From JAEYKI01 sp036679405 (GTDB taxonomy: Bacteria; Bacillota; Clostridia; Christensenellales; Christensenellaceae), in assembly GCA_036679405.1 (NCBI GenBank), contig JAVBVZ010000033.1, positions 1 to 64,000 of the forward strand: a stretch of 64,000 bases of DNA. The letters run 5' to 3'. The translations under genes and the position numbers were made by a program. Below are positions 58,124 to 64,000 of the stretch, piece after piece. How positions within the stretch are numbered: the stretch's first letter is position 1; every line of letters starts with the position of its first letter. The notes below the pieces were generated by a model. The model was not told the DNA's origin. It ran no database searches and worked only from the letters and a program-made list of their open reading frames with translations.

Positions 58124-59691
58124 TGGGAGGCGCGCTTGCCTATTTGCTGCTTGCAAGATTTAAAAACCAGCTCGTTGCGTTGGTCAAAAGTCCGGGAAAA
58201 CTGGCCTATATTGCGGGAATCGTTGCTATTATTGCACTGACCGCCGTTTCGGCGAACAACAGCGGCGAGACGCAGCTGCGTGATATCAGGGAGCTGACTG
58301 CGGGGGTTTTTGTGTTATATGCTTTTGTATTTGTGCTTATTGCAAAAAACGGTTTTGGGAAAGGCGCGAGCATGTTTCGCATGAACGACGTAAATTTGCT
58401 TTTTACTGCGCCTGTAAGCCCGCAAAGGGTTCTTTTTTACGGACTGTTTCAGCAGCTGGGGACTTCGCTTTTGTTCGGCGTTTTTTTATTGTTTCAGTAT
58501 GCGTGGCTGCATAACGTTTATGGCGTAGGCTATGACGCGGTGATTGCATTGCTGGTGGGTTACGGGATTACTGTGTTTTGCGCACAGCTTTCGGCTATGG
58601 CCATTTATTCTTTTACCCATTCGGACAAGAGGAAGCAAAGAATGGCGAAAAGCGTTTTTTACGGTTTGTTCGCCGTCTATGGCGCAGGGCTCGTTATTTA
58701 TCTGGTGCAGTCCGGCCCGCAGATTTCAGAAGCGTTGCTTGCGGCCGTAAACTCCGCGGCCTTCCGGCTTTTTCCGGTAGTCGGGTGGACGGCCGGTATT
58801 ACGGATGGAGTGATCGCATCCGGCCTTTTCTGGACGCTTATTGGATCTCTATTGATTGCGGGGTTTATTGCGGGGCTGGCTGTGCTGATCGTAAAGGCAA
58901 AGCCGGATTATTATGAGGATGTGCTTTTTTCTACCGAAAGGACGGAAGAAACCCTGCAGGCGAAACGCCAGGGCCGGATGAGCGAGACGGTTACCCGGAA
59001 AGTGCGGGCCGGAAAGACGGGGATTGGCCGCGGAATGGGGGCCAGTGCTTTTTATTATAAACATTTGCTGGAAAACAGGCGTTCCCGTGTTTTTCTTTTA
59101 AATCCGCAGATGCTGGTATTTGCTCTGGTTATTATCGTCGTTTCGTATTTCATGAGGGATGGCGGGCTCGTGGCCGTATTTATCTTTTCTACGTATATGC
59201 TTTTGTTCAGCGTTGCATTTGGGCGCCTGCAAAAAGAGCTTCTAAAACCGTATGTTTATCTGGTGCCCGAGCCGCCTTTCAAAAAGTTGATTGCTTGCAT
59301 ACGCGAGGGATTTTCAAGCTATATTCTGGAAGCCGCCATTGTCTTTATTCCGGTTGGATTCATATTGAAACTTTCGCCGGTGGAAATCTTTCTTTGTGTT
59401 GCCGCGCGTTTCAGCTTTGCATTTTTGTTTGTGTCCGCCAATATTGTGGTCGGACGGGTCTTTGGAACATTGACGTCGAAAGTCTTTACCGTCCTCGCAT
59501 ATTTTGCGGCCATCGTTGTTTTATGTCTGCCGGGTATTATTACCGCAACTTCACTTTTGCAGGCAAACGCTTTGATTGTGAACACGAACATAACCATGCT
59601 GGTCGCTCTTGTGGCCGTCAATATCCCGGTGGCGCTGGCGGTGCTTTATCTGAGCAGAAATATGCTGGAATATACTGAATTGAACAATTGA
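58120..59691 (+). CDS. putative ABC exporter membrane protein (PF16962-like)
   Basis: 523 residues with about 10-12 membrane helices. It matches the 'putative ABC exporter' family: N-terminal LARFKNQLVALVKSPGKLAYI, FRMNDVNLLFTAPVSP and a central cytoplasmic loop (about 265-320) before the second helical half. It overlaps the ATPase gene by four bases, so the subunits are translated together. A terminator follows at 59704. Export cargo is unknown. Confidence 0.88.
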   Translation: MMGGALAYLLLARFKNQLVALVKSPGKLAYIAGIVAIIALTAVSANNSGETQLRDIRELTAGVFVLYAFVFVLIAKNGFGKGASMFRMNDVNLLFTAPVSPQRVLFYGLFQQLGTSLLFGVFLLFQYAWLHNVYGVGYDAVIALLVGYGITVFCAQLSAMAIYSFTHSDKRKQRMAKSVFYGLFAVYGAGLVIYLVQSGPQISEALLAAVNSAAFRLFPVVGWTAGITDGVIASGLFWTLIGSLLIAGFIAGLAVLIVKAKPDYYEDVLFSTERTEETLQAKRQGRMSETVTRKVRAGKTGIGRGMGASAFYYKHLLENRRSRVFLLNPQMLVFALVIIVVSYFMRDGGLVAVFIFSTYMLLFSVAFGRLQKELLKPYVYLVPEPPFKKLIACIREGFSSYILEAAIVFIPVGFILKLSPVEIFLCVAARFSFAFLFVSANIVVGRVFGTLTSKVFTVLAYFAAIVVLCLPGIITATSLLQANALIVNTNITMLVALVAVNIPVALAVLYLSRNMLEYTELNN

Positions 59692-59703
59692 TTTAAGCAA
59701 GGC

Positions 59704-59740
59704 AAAAAAGGCAGGCTGCAAAAGCGGCCTGCCTTTTTTT
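59704..59740. terminator. bidirectional terminator between exporter and transporter genes
   Basis: AAAAAAGGCAGGCTGC and GCGGCCTGCCTTTTTTT pair (one G-U) around AAAA; A-run and T-run flank the stem. Confidence 0.9.
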
Positions 59741-59796
59741 ATGAGGCCCCAAAAAGCGTTGCTTTCCAGGATATAAATCGTGCTGCAGGATCCGGA

Positions 59797-60378
59797 TTAT
59801 TTTATAAAAGGGTCCGGATTCGGGAACACCTTTTTTCCAAAGGTCTCGTTTACGACGATCGCTGCGGCAAGGTATACGGCCGTGCAGCCTGCCAGCAACA
59901 TAAAAATGGCCGGAATCATGGGATTCACCGTAAATCCAAGATCCATGAGCGTAATACAGGGCAAGGCAATATCCAAAAAGAGAATTACAAAAGTGAGCAG
60001 TTTGCCCGATTTGAAAAATGCGGGGGTCCAGAGGATGGTCGTCATCGTAAGGGCAATCCAGACATAGCCGCTGATGCTGGCGTCTACATGTATACCCTCT
60101 TTGGCCATGTACCACTCAAAAATCAGCAGCAGGCCGGATACAAGCATAAAAAAGGCCGAGAAATAAAGGAAGATGTTGCCGCCGGCAGTGTTTTTGTTGT
60201 TGAGGTCTATGATTGCGACAAAGATTTGGACAACAAATCCTCCCAAAAGCCAGAATCCTGCAATGACGCCGGCAGATGAGTCGACGACGCCCGAAAGCAT
60301 TGCAAAAAATGCAAAAGTGGCGACGGCCAGTGCGACCAGACCCGCAGGAGAGGGGTTGGACCATTTTTGTTCCGACAT
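59797..60378 (-). CDS. GPR1/FUN34/YaaH-family acetate/succinate transporter-like
   Basis: 193 residues from the ATG at 60378, with GGAGG about 10 bases upstream; an upstream frame extension lacks any family likeness. NPSPAGLVALA at the N-terminus is the family signature. Six membrane helices are visible. SatP-type members take up acetate and succinate by proton symport or as channels. Single gene with its own promoter at 60415-60444. Confidence 0.9.
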   Translation of the reverse strand: MSEQKWSNPSPAGLVALAVATFAFFAMLSGVVDSSAGVIAGFWLLGGFVVQIFVAIIDLNNKNTAGGNIFLYFSAFFMLVSGLLLIFEWYMAKEGIHVDASISGYVWIALTMTTILWTPAFFKSGKLLTFVILFLDIALPCITLMDLGFTVNPMIPAIFMLLAGCTAVYLAAAIVVNETFGKKVFPNPDPFIK

Positions 60379-60414
60379 ATAAGAGATACCTCCAAAAAAA
60401 TAAATTCGATAACC

Positions 60415-60444
60415 ATTATAAAGAAAGCGTAAGGAGCATGTCAA
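60415..60444 (-). promoter_or_regulatory. promoter of the acetate-transporter-like gene
   Basis: Minus strand TTGACA (60439-60444), 18 bases, TATAAT (60415-60420): both hexamers exact. Confidence 0.8.
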
Positions 60445-60448
60445 TCGG

Positions 60449-60470
60449 TTTCTTGTTTCGTGACAAGAAA
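60449..60470. promoter_or_regulatory. inverted repeat upstream of the transporter promoter
   Basis: TTTCTTGT and ACAAGAAA (8-bp arms, 6-bp spacer) just upstream of the -35; probably a regulator site. Confidence 0.5.
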
Positions 60471-60515
60471 AAAAACGCCGGCAGTGTCCGCCGGTAAAAA
60501 ATAAACCCCTTGCCC

Positions 60516-60544
60516 TTGACAACCATGATGTTTGAAATAATAAT
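60516..60544 (+). promoter_or_regulatory. promoter of the carboxylesterase gene
   Basis: TTGACA (60516-60521), 17 bases, AATAAT (60539-60544). Confidence 0.75.
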
Positions 60545-60558
60545 AATTTATAGAAAAA

Positions 60559-60586
60559 AAACGGAATTTCGTGAGGAATTCCGTTT
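60559..60586 (+). other. leader hairpin in the carboxylesterase mRNA
   Basis: AAACGGAATT and AATTCCGTTT form a perfect 10-bp stem with loop TCGTGAGG. The in-frame GTG at 60571 lies in the loop, which argues that translation does not start there. Confidence 0.65.
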
Positions 60587-60642
60587 CAAAACACATTCTC
60601 AAAAAGAGCCGGGACATATCCGGCCGAAGGGAGGGTGTCTTG

Positions 60643-62124
60643 GTGGACCATGAAGTCGTTTATACAAACAACGGTGCGGTGCGCGGTAAAAAAGAACGCG
60701 ACATTTATGCCTGGCTGGGAATCCCCTATGCCAAGCCGCCTGTGGCCGAAAGGCGTTTTAAAGCTGCGCAGCCGGCTGCCTGCTGGGACGGCGTTCGGGA
60801 TACGCGTGCTTACGGTCCTATCTGTTTTCAGGACCGCAAGAAAAAAGAAGTCTCTGAAGATTGCCTGACGCTCAATATTTGGTCGCCTTCTCCGGACGGC
60901 CGTAAACGGGCGGTTATGTTTTTTATACACGGAGGTTCGTTCTGCAGCGGAGCGGGCAGTGAAAGAGACATCCACGGTGCGGATCTTTCAGCTTTTGGCG
61001 ACGTAGTCGTGGTGACCGTCAATTATCGGCTGGGTGTACTCGGATTTATGGATTTTTCCTTCTTAGGGGAGGAGTTTTTTCCAAATTGCGGACTGACCGA
61101 TGTAGTTGAGGCGCTCAGATGGGTGCACGGTAACATTGCGGCGTTTGGCGGTGATCCTGAAAACATCACTGCTTTTGGGCAGTCGGCCGGCGCGATTATT
61201 GCTTCCGTGCTTCCGGTAATGCCCTCCGTAAGTCCGTATATCTCCAAAGTGATCATGATGAGCGGTGATCCTACTATCCCGTATACGGCGGAGAGGAGCC
61301 GGGAGATCGCCCGGGGATTTCTTGAATTTATGAACATCCGCGATCCGGGCAAGCTGCTTTTGATGCCGGCGGAAAAGCTGACTGCACGGCAGATGGAATT
61401 TGCAAAATGGTGCCGTCTGGGCGCAGGGACATTCATGCTTGAGATCGACGGCGCGCTGGTGCCGGAGTACCCGATTCCAGCTGTTTTGAAGAACGGAGCC
61501 AAAGATATCCCCATTCTGATCGGAACGACACGCGAAGAGATGTCTTTTCTTCTTGTTAAGCCTTTGCGCAGCATACTGGATCTGGGCAATGTTATGGAAA
61601 TGATGGCGGAAGAGGAAACGCCTGAAACCCGTGCGCTTATTGAGGCGGCGTACCATCCGTGCGGAAAAAGAGGATCAATGTGGATGCTCTCCGATATTAT
61701 TTTCAGGGTGGGAAGCACGTGGTATGCAGAGGCGTACAGCATGCGCGGCAATGCGTGGATGTACCGCTTTGATTATGAAACGCTTGCTATGAAATTCAGC
61801 CGCCTGCACGCGTTCCATTCCTGTGATATTCCTTTTGTTTTCGGAAATTACCGTGCGGGATTCGGACGATGGATGTTCCTTTTTTCTCCGCTGAAGGGCG
61901 TGGAGCGTCGTGTATCCGCAGAGATAAGAAGAGATTTTTTGACATTTGCAAAGACGGGGACGCTTCCCTGGGAGCCTTGCCACGGAGACCATACGCCCGG
62001 AAAATGCTATAACAAAAAATCTTCCGTTGTTCATATGATTGAGCCGGATATCAAAAAACAGTATAACCGGTCTGATTACCGCCGGCGCAGTTTCGAAGGG
62101 TGCGGCGATATTCTCGCGGACTGA
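60643..62124 (+). CDS. type-B carboxylesterase
   Basis: 493 residues from the GTG at 60643, eight bases after GGGAGG (TTG at 60640 is an alternative). An upstream GTG at 60571 is inside a leader hairpin and is rejected. Cholinesterase-like fold: SEDCLTLNIW, oxyanion FIHGGSF, nucleophile GQSAGA, the acid in TREEMSF and the His in FHSCDIPFVFGNY. It hydrolyses carboxylic esters in the cytoplasm (no signal peptide). Substrate unknown. A bidirectional terminator follows. Confidence 0.93.
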   Translation: MDHEVVYTNNGAVRGKKERDIYAWLGIPYAKPPVAERRFKAAQPAACWDGVRDTRAYGPICFQDRKKKEVSEDCLTLNIWSPSPDGRKRAVMFFIHGGSFCSGAGSERDIHGADLSAFGDVVVVTVNYRLGVLGFMDFSFLGEEFFPNCGLTDVVEALRWVHGNIAAFGGDPENITAFGQSAGAIIASVLPVMPSVSPYISKVIMMSGDPTIPYTAERSREIARGFLEFMNIRDPGKLLLMPAEKLTARQMEFAKWCRLGAGTFMLEIDGALVPEYPIPAVLKNGAKDIPILIGTTREEMSFLLVKPLRSILDLGNVMEMMAEEETPETRALIEAAYHPCGKRGSMWMLSDIIFRVGSTWYAEAYSMRGNAWMYRFDYETLAMKFSRLHAFHSCDIPFVFGNYRAGFGRWMFLFSPLKGVERRVSAEIRRDFLTFAKTGTLPWEPCHGDHTPGKCYNKKSSVVHMIEPDIKKQYNRSDYRRRSFEGCGDILAD

Positions 62125-62135
62125 AAAGCGCAAGC

Positions 62136-62169
62136 AAAAAAGCAGGGTGCGGACGCAGCCTGCTTTTTT
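62136..62169. terminator. bidirectional terminator
   Basis: AAAAAAGCAGG and CCTGCTTTTTT with an inner TGCG/CGCA pairing; it serves the convergent carboxylesterase and solute-binding protein genes. Confidence 0.9.
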
Positions 62170-62196
62170 AAATAAAATGGGATCGCCCCGGAGGTG

Positions 62197-63504
62197 CTAT
62201 TCGGGCGGATGAAGCAATGCGGTAACCTGGTCTGCAACCGTTTCCAACCCTGCCCTGACGTCAATATTCCCCTGCATGATTTGCTGAAGTGTTGGGTAAA
62301 AAATATCAGATGCCGGGATCCATTGTGCAATAAGCGGAGGGGTGAAAGAATCTTCAGAAAACTGAAGTTTTGCAAGCTCCAGGCGTTTTTTTTGAAATTC
62401 GTCGCCCGAGTTGTTGGCGTCTTCAATGATTTTGTTCCAAACCGAAGTGCGTGCCGGAAGGTAACCTACTTTTGTCTCCAGAAGAGCGTTGTCCTCATTG
62501 GTCAAAAATTTTATGAGCTGCGCCGCTTCTTCTTTATGGGCGGAGGCTCTGGTAATGGAAAACCCGTGTACGCCCGTCCAGCCGCTGTGCAGGTCGCCCG
62601 AACCTAAAGGACCGCGGGCAATATCAAATTTATCGGCTACCAAAGAGGTATCCGCATCCATTAAAAACGGGTGATAGCTGTACCATTCAAGATACATTGC
62701 GATCTCTCCGTTGGCAAATTTTTTGGCTACGTCATCCCATAGATAATCAAACATATCGGGAGGCATGCTGCCCGACTGATACAAGTTTTTGAACATCTGG
62801 GCCGTTTCAATGCCGGCAGGACTGTCCAGCGCCGCTACCGAATTATCGGTGATGAATTCCCCGCCGTTGGCGACCAGGATTTCATTAAAGCGGCCGGTGA
62901 GCGCTTCTTCTTTGCCTGCAAAAGCCGTGCCGTAAATGCCGGGAAGCTGTCCGAAAAAGGTGGCGACCTGTTCAAATTCATCCCAGGTCTGGGGAACGGT
63001 AAGCTCCCGGCCGTATTCTTCTTTGAATTTTGCCTGATTCTCCGGGTCTGAAAACAGGTCCGTACGGTAAATAAGCGAACTGATGTCCGCATGGCGCGGG
63101 ATCATATAAATATTCCCGTTTTTTTTGACACTGTTCAAAAGGCGGGGGATGAAATCGGCCAGTTCGTCGCTGGTGAAGTAGTCGTTGAGCGGCTCCAGAT
63201 AATCTGTGTACTGGCTGTAAAAGCTTGAATGATCGGATATAACGTCGTAATCTACCGTTCCTGCTTCAAAGTCTTTCTTCAACTTTTTATCCAGTTCGAA
63301 ATGGTTGTCCATATAGATGATTTCGACGTCGATCCCCGTTTGCGCCTCGAATTTTGGGATCTCGTCGTAAAGGCGTTCATAATCACCGTAGCCAATCAGC
63401 GCGCACCGCAGCGTTATGCCTGTACTGGGTGCGTTTTGAGGGGAGCAGGCCGTTATAAGCAGGCACAGAAAGGCCGCTAAAATCAGGGATAATATTTTTT
63501 TCAT
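62197..63504 (-). CDS. ABC transporter solute-binding lipoprotein, family 1 (sugar type)
   Basis: 435 residues. Signal peptide with lipobox LITAC (Cys 20). Type 1 extracellular solute-binding fold: FEAQTGIDVEIIYMDN, VPQTWDEFEQVA and GVHGFSITRASAHKEEAAQLIKFL are typical of carbohydrate binders. The permease and ATPase genes are not in view; they may lie beyond the window or elsewhere. It is followed by the bidirectional terminator, so it is last in its unit. The upstream partial gene at 63526 is 21 bp away on the same strand and encodes another sugar-binding-type domain, suggesting a sugar-sensing operon. Confidence 0.92.
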   Translation of the reverse strand: MKKILSLILAAFLCLLITACSPQNAPSTGITLRCALIGYGDYERLYDEIPKFEAQTGIDVEIIYMDNHFELDKKLKKDFEAGTVDYDVISDHSSFYSQYTDYLEPLNDYFTSDELADFIPRLLNSVKKNGNIYMIPRHADISSLIYRTDLFSDPENQAKFKEEYGRELTVPQTWDEFEQVATFFGQLPGIYGTAFAGKEEALTGRFNEILVANGGEFITDNSVAALDSPAGIETAQMFKNLYQSGSMPPDMFDYLWDDVAKKFANGEIAMYLEWYSYHPFLMDADTSLVADKFDIARGPLGSGDLHSGWTGVHGFSITRASAHKEEAAQLIKFLTNEDNALLETKVGYLPARTSVWNKIIEDANNSGDEFQKKRLELAKLQFSEDSFTPPLIAQWIPASDIFYPTLQQIMQGNIDVRAGLETVADQVTALLHPPE

Positions 63505-63525
63505 AAGATACCACCTTTATAAGGA

Positions 63526-64000
63526 TCATGTAGAATTTTTTTTGGAGGCAAGGTATTGATTAATGTTATGTATATTTAAAAGCCCCTGGTAACAATCAAC
63601 ATTGTCGTTTGTAATACTTCCATTCAAAATTTCAAGAGAGGTCTTATAAACCGTCTTGGCAAATATTTCTTTTTCACGGTATACGACCGCGTCCAGGCTT
63701 CCTTCCAGCAGCTTGGCAATCATTTTTTCATCCCGGCTGACCACCAGACTGTTGCCGGTGTATTCGTTGGCCTGCAGATATTGCAGGATAGAAGAGGTGT
63801 TCACCGGATCAAGCAGAATGATCATCTGGTCCTCCAATAATCTGGGCATTATGGCCCGGATGTTTTTTATTTCAATACTGTTGGTGAAATAAGAACTAAT
63901 ATTAAGGGCGGTCCCGTTGGCTGAGGAAACCTTTTCAAGTTCCGAGACCGTGCTCTGGTATAAAAAGTCGCCTTTTTCCGTTCCTATGACACTGATATTT
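63526..64000 (-). CDS. periplasmic-binding-fold protein, C-terminal part (cut by window end)
   Basis: The frame is open from its stop at 63526 to the end of the window, at least 158 residues, so the ATG at 63849 is internal and not the start. The visible part resembles the type I periplasmic-binding fold of RbsB/LacI proteins: an early beta strand ISVIGTEKG, then MIILLDPVNTSS, VVSRDEKMIAKLLEGSLDAVVYRE and a C-terminal helix KTSLEILNGSI. It may be a sugar sensor (extracellular partner of a two-component kinase), a binding protein or a LacI-type regulator. The N-terminus, needed to tell them apart, is outside the window. Confidence 0.7.
   Translation of the reverse strand, partial: NISVIGTEKGDFLYQSTVSELEKVSSANGTALNISSYFTNSIEIKNIRAIMPRLLEDQMIILLDPVNTSSILQYLQANEYTGNSLVVSRDEKMIAKLLEGSLDAVVYREKEIFAKTVYKTSLEILNGSITNDNVDCYQGLLNIHNINQYLASKKNST

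Noticed and set aside
60475..60497. Minus-strand terminator-like hairpin (CCGGC/GCCGG then T-run)
   Set aside because: It lies upstream of both divergent promoters and would stop only antisense RNA, so it was not called as a functional terminator.
60379..60522. 48-residue extension of the acetate transporter-like protein
   Set aside because: It spans the promoter and inverted repeat; GGAGG marks the ATG at 60378.

Overview
The window looks like chromosomal DNA of a low-to-mid GC, anaerobic, Gram-positive bacterium of the Clostridia. The reasons are strong AGGAGG-type ribosome sites, frequent TTG and GTG starts, an oxygen-sensitive [4Fe-4S] serine dehydratase split in two subunits, lipoprotein signal peptides, penicillin-binding-type carboxypeptidases, and a selenium-dependent molybdenum hydroxylase locus of the kind known from Clostridia and Enterococcus. 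The genus cannot be fixed from sequence reading alone. No rRNA, tRNA or CRISPR array was seen.

Layout. 1-1.25 kb: a complete-looking IS3-family element. 1.3-4.5 kb: a cell-wall amidase, a membrane methyltransferase, and a small XRE/ImmA-like regulatory pair with its own operators facing a 39-residue membrane protein. 4.8-6.4 kb: L-serine dehydratase. 6.4-11.3 kb: a molybdate transport operon (modABC) with a ModE-type operator, followed by a MogA/MoaB-like protein, a DUF3343 protein and an EF2568-type cysteine desulfurase. 11.4-15 kb: a D,D-carboxypeptidase, a diguanylate cyclase and a HAD hydrolase.

15-35.3 kb is an anaerobic purine-degradation and selenium-molybdenum hydroxylase locus. A minus-strand operon (yqeC, yqeB, XdhC-type chaperone, HAD) diverges from a long plus-strand operon (ygeY, ygeW, arcC, ssnA, ygfK, fused xdhD, hydA, an unassigned fold-II PLP enzyme, dpaL). 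The mocA and ModE-like genes, a YheO/DauR-type regulator and a second purine deaminase-like amidohydrolase follow. 35.4-44.3 kb (minus strand) adds a BMP-type nucleoside/purine ABC importer and a second, three-subunit xanthine dehydrogenase-type hydroxylase. Together these genes could import purines, deaminate and hydroxylate them, open the ring, and recover carbamoyl phosphate/ATP and diaminopropionate-derived pyruvate and ammonia. The mod operon would supply molybdenum, and yqeB/yqeC/mocA/DUF3343/desulfurase would mature the cofactor.

44.9-52.8 kb is a tight seven-gene operon whose predicted chemistry is amino-sugar processing: SIS isomerase, LmbE deacetylase, ROK-like kinase, a degenerate creatinase-fold protein, a protein of the sensory-rhodopsin-transducer family, a TIM-barrel glycosidase and a polysaccharide deacetylase. 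It matches no pathway I can name and is the best candidate for an undescribed system. 53-64 kb holds a Rieske oxygenase-like protein (odd in an anaerobe), an alpha/beta hydrolase, 6-phosphogluconate dehydrogenase, a VanY-type carboxypeptidase, an ABC exporter, an acetate/succinate-type transporter, a type-B carboxylesterase, a solute-binding lipoprotein, and a sugar-binding-type protein cut by the window end.
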